Positions 8,773 through 17,255 of a DNA stretch of 64,000 nt are shown piece after piece. Position 1 is the stretch's first letter, and every line of letters begins with the position of its first letter. The notes below the pieces were generated by a model that saw only the letters and a program-made list of their open reading frames with translations, was not told the origin of the DNA and made no database searches. The stretch spans positions 128,734 through 192,733 of the forward strand of contig CALFEQ010000054.1 of the NCBI GenBank assembly GCA_937949945.1. The letters are read 5' to 3'. The DNA is from an uncultured Myxococcales bacterium (GTDB taxonomy: Bacteria > Myxococcota_A > Polyangia > Polyangiales > Polyangiaceae). The translations under genes were made by a program, and so were the position numbers.

Positions 8773-9347
8773 CACCCACCTCGCGACCGCCCGAGGAGCG
8801 CGGCGAGCGCGCTCTTCACGGACGCGATGCCCGCGAGCACGCCGTCGGCGTAGTGCCAGTCGGGATCGTCGAGCTCGGGGAAGTCGTGCGGGTTCTGCAC
8901 GTCCTCGAGCGTGAGGCCGGGCTTCAGCCGCCTCGCGAGGTCGAGCACCTTCTGACGCTGCAGGTCGTGGAGCGCGTCGATCTCGCGGCGGAGCTCGTCG
9001 AGGACCGTCGCAGGCTCTGCCGCGGACGGCGCGTCGCCTGCGTGCTCGAGCAGCGCGGGGACGTCGCGCGGCTCGACCTCCGTCTCGATCGGGCCATGGC
9101 TGCTGCGCGGCGGATACCGTGCGATCGTCGCTCCCTGCTTCGGGCAGATCCCGAGGCAGTGCGTCTTCGTGATCCACACGTCCGAGACGGCTCCGCTCCG
9201 TGCGACGGCCTCCTTGAGCGCGTCGTAGACCGCATCGCCGCGCTCGCCGCAACCGGGGCCGAGAGGAGAGCTTTCGCGGCGGTTCGCGCAAACGAACAAA
9301 TGAAGACGAGGTTGAATCGCGTCGCGCACCAGCACGTCGTTTACCAC
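8772..9347 (-). CDS. (2Fe-2S) ferredoxin, thioredoxin-like fold
   Basis: The domain begins with LHLFVCANRR, then GPGCGERGDAVYDALK and ends CLGICPKQGATIARYP, the four-cysteine pattern of thioredoxin-like [2Fe-2S] ferredoxins (Cys in CANRR, GCGE and CLGIC). A C-terminal stretch of about 70 residues (NPHDFPELDDPDWHYADG) is extra. Its stop overlaps the Smr start. The frame stays open to 9521, but the stretch 9380-9402 is unusually AT-rich and promoter-like, so I chose the GTG at 9347, about ten residues before the domain; ATG at 9455 or 9521 are alternatives. The family and role in electron transfer are likely, the start is uncertain. Confidence 0.75.
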   Translation of the reverse strand: MVNDVLVRDAIQPRLHLFVCANRRESSPLGPGCGERGDAVYDALKEAVARSGAVSDVWITKTHCLGICPKQGATIARYPPRSSHGPIETEVEPRDVPALLEHAGDAPSAAEPATVLDELRREIDALHDLQRQKVLDLARRLKPGLTLEDVQNPHDFPELDDPDWHYADGVLAGIASVKSALAALLGRSRGG

Positions 9348-9541
9348 CGGTGAGTCGTCTGCGAGGCGCTCTCGCGCCTCCGTACATGTGCTTACATACA
9401 GCGCGGCCGTTTCGAGTGGTGCTGGATCTCCATCCGCGGATCGCGTGCGATCCATGAACGACGCGGGCCCGTCGTGATTTCGATGGAAAGGCGGCGGCGG
9501 GCTTCGGTTCGTTCGTTGCATCGCGCTTCCGTGGCAGTTCC

Positions 9542-10600
9542 ATGCGCGCGGAGCCGAGAGACTCGAGGGCCCAGTTGCTCGATCTGGGTGGCGGCCGGCA
9601 GCTCGTCCCGAAGGACGTGCTCGGCAAGGGATCGTGCGCCACGGTCCATCGCGCCCTCCTCGTCAACGACGACGGGATCCGTCGATGGGTGGCGCTGAAG
9701 CTCTTCTCGTCGGTGTCGAGCGACGAGTCCGAGAACATCCTCGGCGTGCTCCTCCAGATGGCGCGTCGGGTGGCCTGCGTCGATCACCCGAACGTCGCAC
9801 GCGTCTACGAGTGCGGCATGTGGCGAAGCCAGCCGTACGTCGTCTCGGAGCTCGTCGACGGCATCTCGCTGCACGCCCTGCAGAGCGCGTATGCCGCGAA
9901 GCAACGGCGCTTGCCGCTCGACCTCGCGCTGTTCGTCGCATGCGAGGCCGCGGAGGGCCTCGCGGGCGCCCGCATCGCCCGCGATCCCGACGGTGTTCAG
10001 CTCGGCGTCCTCCATCAGAGCTTCTCCGCACGCGAGGTGATGCTCTCGTGGCGGGGCGAAGTGAAGGTCACCGACTTCGAGACCAGCATGGCGCGGGGCG
10101 CCACGTCGAGCGTGCGCAACCTCCGCGCGTTCGCCTCTCGCGCGGCGACGATGGCGCCCGAGGTCGCGCAGGGCGCGCCGGCCGACGCGCGCTCCGACGT
10201 CTTCTCGCTCGGCGTGATGCTGCGCGAGCTGTTCATCGGTCCGCGCTTCCCTCCGGGCGTCGGGAACGCGGACGCGATCCGCCTCGCGCGCGAGGGATAC
10301 GTCCACCCGCTCACGTTCCACCCGCATCTCCCCGACGGGCTCGTGTACGTCATCGAGCGCGCGCTCGAGATCGAGCCCGAGCAGCGGTACCCGAACGCCG
10401 GCGCGCTCGCGAACGATCTCCGTCGGGTCGCCTTCGCGATGGGCGTCGGCGACGGTCGCTGGTTCCTCCGCAGCGCGCTCCAGCGCGAGTGGGCCGAGCA
10501 CGCCGAGGAGATCACGGCCGAGAAGACCTACGCCCCTGCCGGCGACGAGCGGGGGCGCGTCTCGAGTCAGGTCGTCGACTTTCCGAAACGGCGCAGGTAG
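9542..10600 (+). CDS. Ser/Thr kinase fold protein lacking catalytic residues (pseudokinase)
   Basis: This 352-residue protein has a protein-kinase layout: a glycine loop (GKGSCATV, 28-35), VALK with the ATP-site lysine (Lys53), an APE-like MAPEV (204-208) and the following D219 in DARSDVFSLG. The catalytic loop reads HQSFSARE at 158-165 instead of HRDxxxxN, so the catalytic Asp and the Asn ligand are replaced by Ser and Glu. DFG reads DFE (178-180). It is therefore probably inactive and may act as a scaffold or nucleotide sensor. There is no membrane helix. It is divergent from the ferredoxin/Smr pair, and its 3' end overlaps the convergent Nudix gene by 34 bases. Confidence 0.82.
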   Translation: MRAEPRDSRAQLLDLGGGRQLVPKDVLGKGSCATVHRALLVNDDGIRRWVALKLFSSVSSDESENILGVLLQMARRVACVDHPNVARVYECGMWRSQPYVVSELVDGISLHALQSAYAAKQRRLPLDLALFVACEAAEGLAGARIARDPDGVQLGVLHQSFSAREVMLSWRGEVKVTDFETSMARGATSSVRNLRAFASRAATMAPEVAQGAPADARSDVFSLGVMLRELFIGPRFPPGVGNADAIRLAREGYVHPLTFHPHLPDGLVYVIERALEIEPEQRYPNAGALANDLRRVAFAMGVGDGRWFLRSALQREWAEHAEEITAEKTYAPAGDERGRVSSQVVDFPKRRR

Positions 10601-11130
10601 GTCTCGAGCGCGCTGACCACGAGCGCGTGCGTGATCTGTCCGCGATCGAGCAGCGCGGGCAGGCGTGCCTTCGGCACGAGCGCGACCTCGAGGTCCTCGA
10701 GATCGTCGAAGGCGGTCGGCCCGACGAGGCGCGCGCCGCGCGCCAGGAACGTGAAGCACCGGTTGCCCTGCAGCGCAGGGTTCGGCTCCACCACGCTCAT
10801 GAGCTCGAGCGAGCGGGCCTCGTAGCCCGTCTCCTCGCGCAGCTCCCGCGCCGCGGCCGCCTCGGGCGTCTCGCCGGGGTCGATGACGCCGCCCGGGATC
10901 TCGAGCGACAAGGCGTCGGTGCCGAAGCGGTACTGCCAGACGAGGACGATCTCGCCCGCGTCGGTCTCGGCCACGATGTTGCACCAGTCGGGGCACTGGA
11001 AGACGAAGACGTCCCGCGGCAACGCGTCGTAAATGAGCCGCTCGACGCGGAAGACGCCGTGGTCGGCGACGTCGTGCCGTTCCTCGAGTCGCAGCTTGCG
11101 AACGCCCTTCGGCGGAGGGACGAGTGACAT
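10567..11130 (-). CDS. Nudix hydrolase, ADP-ribose pyrophosphatase type
   Basis: The 187-residue protein carries a full Nudix box, GGVIDPGETPEAAAARELREETGY (about residues 80-103), which binds Mg2+ and hydrolyses nucleoside diphosphates linked to another group. The preceding VLVWQYRFG and the following YEARSLELMSVVEPNPA resemble ADP-ribose pyrophosphatases (NudF-like). Its 3' end overlaps the end of the pseudokinase gene by 34 bases, so the two mRNAs would be antisense at their tails. The divergent smpB starts 76 bases from this gene's start. The substrate is inferred from the family only. Confidence 0.88.
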   Translation of the reverse strand: MSLVPPPKGVRKLRLEERHDVADHGVFRVERLIYDALPRDVFVFQCPDWCNIVAETDAGEIVLVWQYRFGTDALSLEIPGGVIDPGETPEAAAARELREETGYEARSLELMSVVEPNPALQGNRCFTFLARGARLVGPTAFDDLEDLEVALVPKARLPALLDRGQITHALVVSALETYLRRFGKSTT

Positions 11131-11206
11131 CTCGCCGGTCTTTTACGCTAAGCTCCGGCGGCTCGCGACCCGGGGGCCCTTTCCCCCGAGAACGACGACG
11201 ACGACG

Positions 11207-11701
11207 ATGGGCGCACCGGCAAAGAAGGTCGATACGGACGCGATCGAGAAGGTCATCGTCCAGAACCGCCGCGCCACGTTCGACTACGCGATACAGGAGC
11301 GGTTCGAGGGCGGCCTCGTCCTCGTGGGCAGCGAAGTGAAGTCGATGCGCGCCGGAAAGGTCGAGCTCGTCGATGCGTACGCGGCCGTCGAGGGGGGCGA
11401 GCTCTGGCTCAAGCAGATGCACGTCGCGCCTTTCGAGCAGGCGACGGCGTTTCCGCACGACCCGCGGCGCCCGCGCAAGGTGCTCGTGCATCGCTCCGAG
11501 ATCGCGCGCATCGAGCGCGCCGTCGCGCGCGAGGGCATGACGCTGGTCCCGATCCGCCTCTACTTCAAGCGAGGTCGGGTCAAGGTCGAGCTCGGGCTCG
11601 CGAAGGGCAAGAAGTCGATCGACAAGCGCGCCGACATCAAGGCGAAGACCGCCGAGAAGGAGGCCCGCGCCGCGATGGGGCGGGCGCGCAAGGGACGCTG
11701 A
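11207..11701 (+). CDS. smpB: SsrA (tmRNA)-binding protein SmpB
   Basis: SmpB binds tmRNA and brings it to stalled ribosomes for trans-translation. The 164-residue sequence is typical: NRRATFDYAIQERFEGGLVLVGSEVKSMR near the N-terminus, LWLKQMHVAPFEQA, then RKVLVHRSEI and the basic C-terminal tail GLAKGKKSIDKRADIK. The frame is open further upstream, but the ATG at 11207 gives the family-standard start. An ACG trinucleotide run and a short GGGGG/CCCCC hairpin (about 11172-11187) lie just before it. Its stop overlaps the next ATG (TGATG), so the following small gene is coupled. No ssrA gene was seen in the window. Confidence 0.96.
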   Translation: MGAPAKKVDTDAIEKVIVQNRRATFDYAIQERFEGGLVLVGSEVKSMRAGKVELVDAYAAVEGGELWLKQMHVAPFEQATAFPHDPRRPRKVLVHRSEIARIERAVAREGMTLVPIRLYFKRGRVKVELGLAKGKKSIDKRADIKAKTAEKEARAAMGRARKGR

Positions 11702-12003
11702 TGGCACCGGGAGACGAGCAGGGAACGAGCGAGCCGGCGGCGCACCTCGTGTGGGCGAAGGGCGGGGTCGCGACCGTGCTTCGCGTCGACGACGACGCGA
11801 TCGTCCTTCGATCGAGCACGCCGGCGCCGCCGGGGGCCAGGCTCGAGGCCGTCCTCACCGGCACGAGCACGGTCGTGAAGATCAAGTCGCACGGCTCGCA
11901 CAAGGAGGCGGACGGCTCCTTCACGCTGAAGGGCCGGCTGATCGACGCCACGCGCGAGCTCCGCGACAGGCTCTCTTTACTCGCGCCGGCGGCTCGCCCA
12001 TAA
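11701..12003 (+). CDS. Small conserved-looking protein, unknown function
   Basis: This 100-residue protein is translationally coupled to smpB through a TGATG overlap and ends nine bases before ruvB. It looks all-beta in the middle (VLRVDDDAIVLRSSTPAPPGARLEAVL...VVKIKSH), which vaguely resembles a PilZ-like barrel, but the diagnostic RxxxR and DxSxxG motifs are absent. I do not recognise the family. Context suggests cotranscription in a smpB-orf-ruvB operon. Confidence 0.7.
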   Translation: MAPGDEQGTSEPAAHLVWAKGGVATVLRVDDDAIVLRSSTPAPPGARLEAVLTGTSTVVKIKSHGSHKEADGSFTLKGRLIDATRELRDRLSLLAPAARP

Positions 12004-12012
12004 CTGCTCGTC

Positions 12013-13095
12013 ATGGCGAAGCGGGCTGGCGCGAAAGAAGCCACGAAGGCGGAGGTCCCCGCGCGCGAGGTCGATCCGGCCGCGCAGAGCGAGGACATCA
12101 CCTTCGAGCGCTCGCTCCGGCCGCGGACGCTCGACGATTACGTCGGGCAGACGAAGCACAAGGAGAACCTCCGCGTCTTCGTCGAGGCGGCGCGCCGGCG
12201 CGGCGAGCCGCTCGATCACCTGCTCCTCTCGGGACCTCCCGGCCTCGGCAAGACGACGCTCGCGCAGATCCTCGCCCACGAGATGGGCGTCGAGCTGCAC
12301 ATGACGAACGGCCCCGTCGTCGAGCACAAGGGCGCGCTCGCGGGGATGCTCACGAAGCTCGGGAAGAACGACATCCTCTTCATCGACGAGATCCATCGGC
12401 TGAATCCGGTCGTCGAGGAGAGCCTCTACCCGGCGATGGAGGACTTCCGCATCGACGTGATGACCGGAGACGGCGCGTTCGCCTCGTCGATCCAGGTCCC
12501 GCTGCACCCCTTCACGCTCATCGGCGCGACGACGCGTACGGGCCTGCTCACCGCGCCGCTCTTCTCGCGCTTCGGCCACATCATCCGGCTCGACTTCTAT
12601 CCCGAGGAGGACCTCGCGCGGATCGTCCAGCGGAGCGCCTCGCTGCTGGGCGTTTCGATCGCCCCCGCCGCTGCGCTCGGGATCGCACGCCGCTCGCGCG
12701 GCACGCCGCGCGTGGCCAACCGCCTCCTGCGGCGCGTCCGCGATTTCGCGGAGGTGCTCGGCAGCGGCGCGATCGACGAGAGCATCGTCGCGCGCGCATG
12801 CGAGCGCCTCGACGTCGACGCGGCGGGGTTCGACGAGATGGACCGGCGCCTCCTCCGCGTGATCATCGAAGATTACGACGGCGGGCCGGTCGGCGTGGAG
12901 ACGCTCGCGGCCGCGCTCGGCGAGCCGCGCGACACGATCGAGGACGTCTACGAGCCGTACCTCCTCCAACAGGGCTACATCGGCCGGACGCCGCGCGGCC
13001 GCGTCGCCACCCGGAAGGCCTACGAGCACCTGCGTTTGCCTTTCCCGGGCTCCGCCTCCTCGACGCCGAAGCAGAAGCCGCTCTTCGAGGAGTGA
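12013..13095 (+). CDS. ruvB: Holliday junction branch-migration helicase RuvB
   Basis: RuvB is the AAA+ motor that drives branch migration with RuvA. The 360-residue sequence has LRPRTLDDYVGQ, Walker A GPPGLGKT (74-81), Walker B FIDEIHR (123-129), the sensor GATTRTG and the C-terminal winged-helix part (GGPVGVETLAAALGE, YLLQQGYIGRTPRGR). The N-terminus is about 25 residues longer than E. coli RuvB and rich in Ala, Lys and Glu. The ruvA and ruvC genes are not in the window. No LexA-type operator was seen upstream, so SOS control is not evident. Confidence 0.97.
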   Translation: MAKRAGAKEATKAEVPAREVDPAAQSEDITFERSLRPRTLDDYVGQTKHKENLRVFVEAARRRGEPLDHLLLSGPPGLGKTTLAQILAHEMGVELHMTNGPVVEHKGALAGMLTKLGKNDILFIDEIHRLNPVVEESLYPAMEDFRIDVMTGDGAFASSIQVPLHPFTLIGATTRTGLLTAPLFSRFGHIIRLDFYPEEDLARIVQRSASLLGVSIAPAAALGIARRSRGTPRVANRLLRRVRDFAEVLGSGAIDESIVARACERLDVDAAGFDEMDRRLLRVIIEDYDGGPVGVETLAAALGEPRDTIEDVYEPYLLQQGYIGRTPRGRVATRKAYEHLRLPFPGSASSTPKQKPLFEE

Positions 13096-13174
13096 TCGGC
13101 GGGCGCGGGGCCCGAAGACCCACACCATTGCCTATTCGTTGCCGTCGGCTCTGCCGGACCGATAGACTCTGCTC

Positions 13175-15280
13175 GTGAGCGGCGGACCTATCTTGGTCGT
13201 CGATGACGACATGGTGAGCCGCCATGTCCTCGGGCAGGCGCTTGCCAAGGCCCAGCTCGACTACGTCGCGGTCGGGTCGGGGGCGGAAGCGCTCGCCCAG
13301 ATCGAGAAGGTGCATCCCGCGATCGTCCTTCTCGATCTCGTGATGCCGCCGCCGGACGGCTACCAGATCCTGCGCATCCTCCGGGCCCGGCCCGAGACCC
13401 GGGAGCTCCCGGTCGTGGTCCTGACGGCGCTCGACGCCGACGACGAGATCGCGAAGGCGTTCGAGGCGGGGGCGGACGACTTCTTGCGCAAGCCCTTCAA
13501 GCCGGTGGAGCTCGTCGCGCGCGTCCGCGGGCAGCTCCGCCTCCGCGCTGCGATGGAGCAGCTCGGCAAGAAGGAGAAGGACGCGCAGGTCGTGCTCGAG
13601 CTCACGCAGGCGCTCGCGTCGAACCTGGACTTCCGCGGCATCCTCTTCACCGTCGTCCAGCGCCTCGCCGAGGTCGCCAGGGTCGACCGCGTCTCGATCG
13701 TCCTCGTCCGCGACAACGAGAACATCGGCTACGTCGTCGCGGCCTCGGACGACGAGCACCTCCGCGACCTGCCGATCGATCTCACGAAGTACCCCGAGAT
13801 CCAGCAGGTGCTCGCGAGCAACAAGCCGTGCGTCATCGAAGACGCGGCGACGCACCCGCTCATGGAGATCGCGCGCAGCTCGAAGCAGGGCGCGACGTTC
13901 TCCTCTCTGTGCATCCTGCCCATCCTCTACGAGGACAAACCGATGGGCGTCCTGTTCCTCCGCTCGAAGCGGCCGGGCGCCTTCGGGGAGCGGGAGGTCG
14001 CGCTCTGCCAGACGATCGCGAGCGCCATGGCGATCGCGCTGCGCAACGCGCGCGTGCTCCAGTCGCTGCGCGATCAGACGCAAAAGGTCACGGTCGCGCG
14101 GTTCGAGGCCGAGCGGCGGATGCGCTCGCTCCAGCGCTACGCGGACTTCTTCGAGAGCTCGGCGGACGGCATCGTCGTCGTCGACCTCGAGGGGCGCCTG
14201 CTCTTCTCGAACCCGAAGGCGCGCGAGATCACCGGCTACGACGAGGAGGATCTCCGCGGCCGCAAGCTCGGGGACATCTTCGCCGACGAGGACGGCGCGC
14301 GCGCCCACGACCTGCGCAACGCCTTCCTCCAGGGCAAGTTCCCGAAGGACGTCGACATCCGCATCAAGACGAAGAGCGGAAAGCACGTCATCGTCAACGT
14401 GAACACCGCGGGCGTCCTGCGCGAAGAGGGCGCGGTCCTGGCGTCTTTCCGCGACGTCACGAGGCAGCGCGCCGTCGAGGCCGAGCTCGTCAACACGAAG
14501 GACTTCCTCCAGCGCGTCATCGACTCGTCGTTCGACGCGATCATCAGCTGCGACATGGAGGGGAAGATCCTCCTCTTCAATCGCGCGGCCGAGCGCATCT
14601 ACGGCCGGAGCTCCGCGGAGGTCGTCGGCACCGACGTCCGTACGCTCTATCCCGAGGGCACCGCCCAGGAGATCATGAGGCGCATCCGCGAGGGGGGCGG
14701 GCGCATCGAAGATCTGCAGATCACGATCATCGATGCCGCAGGGGAGGAGGTGCCCGTGTCCTTCGCAGGGGCCTTGATCATGGAGGGCGACACTCCGGTC
14801 GGGAGCGTCGGCATCTTCACGGATCTCCGCGAGAAGATGCACATGGAGCAGAAGCTCCAGCAGGCGCAGGAGCAGCTCCTCGCGCAGGAGCGCCAGGCGA
14901 TCGTCGCCGAGCTCGCCGGCGCCGCGGCCCACGAGCTGAATCAGCCGCTCACGAGCGTCCGCAACTACGCGACGCTGCTTCGTAGACTCTTGGAGGCGGG
15001 AACGCCCGCCAGCGCGGCCGCCGAGGTCATCGAGGGCGAAGCCGAGCGCATGGCGGAGATCGTCCGCAAGATCGGGAAGATCACGAAGTACGAGACGAAG
15101 AGCTACGTCGGGAAGCAGAAGATCCTCGATCTCGATCGAGCGAGTGAGGAGGGGGTTCCCGTCGCGCCGACCGCGAGCTTGGAGGGGAGCTCCTCCGGTC
15201 CGCTCACCGAGTCGCGGCGTGCGTCGGGTGACGAGGGGGGATGGGGCCTTCAAGTCCGAACGACCAGAGAACGGGAGTAG
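13175..15280 (+). CDS. REC-GAF-PAS-PAS-HisKA protein without an ATPase domain
   Basis: This 701-residue protein starts at a GTG. Residues 1-115 are a receiver domain with the acidic pair in VVDDD, phospho-acceptor Asp54 (LLDLVMPPP) and Lys106 (RKPFKP). A GAF domain spans about 140-290, two PAS domains follow (about 320-440 and 445-565), then a HisKA dimerisation helix with His586 in AAAHELNQPLTS. After the second HisKA helix the protein ends in about 60 low-complexity residues; the N, G1, F and G2 boxes of HATPase_c are missing. It cannot phosphorylate itself by the usual route. The complete kinase six bases downstream is the obvious partner in trans. Confidence 0.9.
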   Translation: MSGGPILVVDDDMVSRHVLGQALAKAQLDYVAVGSGAEALAQIEKVHPAIVLLDLVMPPPDGYQILRILRARPETRELPVVVLTALDADDEIAKAFEAGADDFLRKPFKPVELVARVRGQLRLRAAMEQLGKKEKDAQVVLELTQALASNLDFRGILFTVVQRLAEVARVDRVSIVLVRDNENIGYVVAASDDEHLRDLPIDLTKYPEIQQVLASNKPCVIEDAATHPLMEIARSSKQGATFSSLCILPILYEDKPMGVLFLRSKRPGAFGEREVALCQTIASAMAIALRNARVLQSLRDQTQKVTVARFEAERRMRSLQRYADFFESSADGIVVVDLEGRLLFSNPKAREITGYDEEDLRGRKLGDIFADEDGARAHDLRNAFLQGKFPKDVDIRIKTKSGKHVIVNVNTAGVLREEGAVLASFRDVTRQRAVEAELVNTKDFLQRVIDSSFDAIISCDMEGKILLFNRAAERIYGRSSAEVVGTDVRTLYPEGTAQEIMRRIREGGGRIEDLQITIIDAAGEEVPVSFAGALIMEGDTPVGSVGIFTDLREKMHMEQKLQQAQEQLLAQERQAIVAELAGAAAHELNQPLTSVRNYATLLRRLLEAGTPASAAAEVIEGEAERMAEIVRKIGKITKYETKSYVGKQKILDLDRASEEGVPVAPTASLEGSSSGPLTESRRASGDEGGWGLQVRTTRERE

Positions 15281-15286
15281 GCCACG

Positions 15287-16558
15287 ATGGCGATATCTCA
15301 CTCCGGCAAGGACGAGAACGACGCACAGGAGCGGGTGACCATCTCTTCGGTCCCCATCAGTCGCAAGGAGCGAGTCGGCGTCGTCTCGCTCGGGGTCGAG
15401 GCCGCGTGGCTCGACCGGCTCGTCGTCGCCGTATGCGAGATGCCCGTCGCCGATGGAGAGGCCGCCGTCGTCGAGTTCCTCGTCCGGGCGCTCAGCGAAA
15501 TCTTCCCCGACTGCGGCGTCGGCGCCTGCTTCGTCCCGCAGCCGCCGTCCTCGCCGTCCACCCCCGATCTCCCGCCTGCGGAGCAGCGCCTCTTCAAGTA
15601 CGTCCCCGAGGGCGAGGAGGGGCGCGCGGTCGGGATGGACCCGACGCGCCTCTTTCCCGGCTACCAATACGAGCGCGTCCTCGAGGTGGAGGAGGGATCG
15701 ACGACGCTCCACCTCGCCTCGGACGATCCGCAGCTCGAGCAAGACGGCTCGCCGAGGATGCACGTCGCGCGTCGCGCCGCGTTGGCCATGACCCGCGGCC
15801 TCGCCTTCGCACGCAGCCATGCCCGCGCCACCGCCGACGCGAAGGAGCTCCGCGCGCTGAGCTCGCACATGATGCAGGCCGAGAAGCTCGCGAGCCTCGG
15901 TCAGCTCGCCGCCGGCGTCGTCCACGAGCTCAACAACCCGCTCACGTCGATCGTCGCGTACACCGATTGGCTCATTCGCAAGCACGGGCCGAACGGCGAC
16001 CCGGACAGCCTCGAGCGCCTGCGCCGGATCAGCGAGTCGTCCTCGCGCATCCTCCGGTTCACGCGCGATCTCGTCGCCTACGCCCGGCCTTCGAGCGAGG
16101 TGCCGGTGCCGGTCGCGATCCACAACGTCATCGAGCAGGCGCTCGCGTTCTGCGAGCACGTCATCGCCGAGCACGGCGCGACCGTCGAGCGAGGCTTCGC
16201 CGAGTCCCTCCCGCCGGTGAAAGGGATGCCGGAGCAGCTCGCCCAGGTGTTCGTCAACCTGTTCACGAACGCCTGCCACGCGATGCCGAAGACCGGCGGG
16301 CGCCTCATCATCAAGAGCGAGCTTTCGTCCGACGGCCGCGTGGTCGTGATCGTGGAGGACAACGGCCACGGCATCGCGAACGAGCACTACGCCGCGATCT
16401 TCACGCCGTTCTTCACGACGAAGGGCGACGGGCGCGGCACCGGCCTGGGCCTGTCCATCGTGCGCAACATCATGGACAACCACAAAGCGGAGATCCGCGC
16501 CGAGCGCGGCTCGGAGGGCGGAGCGCGCTTCGTCCTGACGTTCCCGGCGGGAACGTGA
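15287..16558 (+). CDS. Sensor histidine kinase (HisKA-HATPase_c)
   Basis: The 423-residue soluble kinase has an N-terminal GAF-like sensory part of about 190 residues, then a HisKA domain with His213 in GVVHELNNPLTS and a complete HATPase_c domain: NLFTNACHAM (N box), DNGHGIA (G1), FTPFFTTK (F) and GRGTGLGLS (G2). No membrane helix is visible, so it senses a cytoplasmic cue or a partner. It begins six bases after the REC-GAF-PAS-PAS-HisKA gene and is almost certainly cotranscribed with it. Its own output may be the receiver or the orphan HisKA histidine of that protein, which is an inference. A strong hairpin overlaps its stop codon. Confidence 0.95.
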   Translation: MAISHSGKDENDAQERVTISSVPISRKERVGVVSLGVEAAWLDRLVVAVCEMPVADGEAAVVEFLVRALSEIFPDCGVGACFVPQPPSSPSTPDLPPAEQRLFKYVPEGEEGRAVGMDPTRLFPGYQYERVLEVEEGSTTLHLASDDPQLEQDGSPRMHVARRAALAMTRGLAFARSHARATADAKELRALSSHMMQAEKLASLGQLAAGVVHELNNPLTSIVAYTDWLIRKHGPNGDPDSLERLRRISESSSRILRFTRDLVAYARPSSEVPVPVAIHNVIEQALAFCEHVIAEHGATVERGFAESLPPVKGMPEQLAQVFVNLFTNACHAMPKTGGRLIIKSELSSDGRVVVIVEDNGHGIANEHYAAIFTPFFTTKGDGRGTGLGLSIVRNIMDNHKAEIRAERGSEGGARFVLTFPAGT

Positions 16559-16581
16559 TTCCGCGTGTTTTGCGCGGAATC
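16557..16581. terminator. Nine-base-pair hairpin at the histidine kinase stop codon
   Basis: GATTCCGCG at 16557-16565 pairs perfectly with CGCGGAATC at 16573-16581 around the loop TGTTTTG. The stem starts inside the TGA stop and sits between convergent genes. There is no T-run after it; a heptad array follows at once. Confidence 0.6.
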
Positions 16582-16611
16582 AGTCCTCGGTCCTCGGTCC
16601 TCAGTCCTCAG
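16581..16611. repeat. Heptad array, AGTCCTC type
   Basis: Four phased copies of CAGTCCT/CGGTCCT (unit AGTCCTC) lie between the histidine kinase and the Uma2 gene, which converge here. On the + strand this is the pyrimidine-type orientation that follows stop codons elsewhere in the window. Arrays of the opposite sense lie beyond the other end of the Uma2 gene, so that gene is bracketed. Confidence 0.9.
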
Positions 16612-16617
16612 CAAGAG

Positions 16618-17190
16618 CTACTCGTCGCCGAAGAACGAGCCTACGGCGATCTCGATGGCTTCGAACGGCTCCGCACGGACCGTCTCGCCGCGTGCGGCGC
16701 GCAGCGCGATGAGATAGCCGTCCGGCGTCCAGCGGTGGGCGGTGAGCGTCTCGGTGTCGGGATCGACGATCCAGTAATGAGGGATCCCGGCTTTTTGGTA
16801 CGTGACGAGCTTGTCGACGAGATCGGTCTTTGCGTTCGACGCGGAGAGCACCTCGCAGACCCAGTCCGGCCGGACCCGGACGGGACGTCCCCGCGGACGC
16901 TCCGGCATGTGATCGCGTCGCCAACCCACGAGGTCGGGACGGTAGACCTCGTGCTCCGAGAGCTCGACCTCCACCTCGACGAGGATCCACCAGCCGCCGG
17001 GCCCCTTGGGACCGCCGGGCGGCCCGTGAAACCGCGAGCGGAGCGTCGCCGCCAGGCTCGCCTGGGCATCGCCGTGCTCGGCGCTCGGCTCGGCCTTGTG
17101 AACGACGACGCCGCGAACGACCTCGCAAGGCGCATCGCCCAGAGCAGCGAGCGTCTCCCACGTCGCGAGCGGCTTCGACGCAGCGGACAT
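16618..17190 (-). CDS. Uma2 family endonuclease-like protein (PD-(D/E)XK fold)
   Basis: The 190-residue protein has the Uma2 (DUF820) pattern: a YRPDLVGW stretch with Asp86, VCEVLS with Glu113 and DLVDKLVTYQKAGIPHYWIVDP with Lys127 and the conserved HYW ending. Uma2 proteins belong to the restriction-endonuclease-like superfamily and are highly multiplied in cyanobacteria, but their role is not established. The gene is on the opposite strand to its neighbours and is flanked by heptad arrays at 16581-16611 and 17212-17255 plus 17429-17495, as if it were a discrete inserted cassette. Confidence 0.88.
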   Translation of the reverse strand: MSAASKPLATWETLAALGDAPCEVVRGVVVHKAEPSAEHGDAQASLAATLRSRFHGPPGGPKGPGGWWILVEVEVELSEHEVYRPDLVGWRRDHMPERPRGRPVRVRPDWVCEVLSASNAKTDLVDKLVTYQKAGIPHYWIVDPDTETLTAHRWTPDGYLIALRAARGETVRAEPFEAIEIAVGSFFGDE

Positions 17191-17211
17191 GCCCCGAGTC
17201 TAGCGCCTGCT

Positions 17212-17255
17212 CGGGTCTCGGGCCCCGGGCCTCTCTTCGAATCCTCAGTCCTCAG
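17212..17255. repeat. Degenerate and regular heptads upstream of Uma2
   Basis: Three degenerate 7-base units (CGGGTCT, CGGGCCC, CGGGCCT) at 17212-17232 are followed by two AGTCCTC-type units at 17242-17255. Read on the - strand, which codes for Uma2, the latter are CTGAGGA, the purine orientation that precedes start codons elsewhere. Confidence 0.7.

Noticed and set aside
12863..16483. A 1,206-codon open frame on the - strand
   Set aside because: It is the antisense shadow of ruvB, the REC-GAF-PAS-HisKA gene and the histidine kinase, with no domain of its own.
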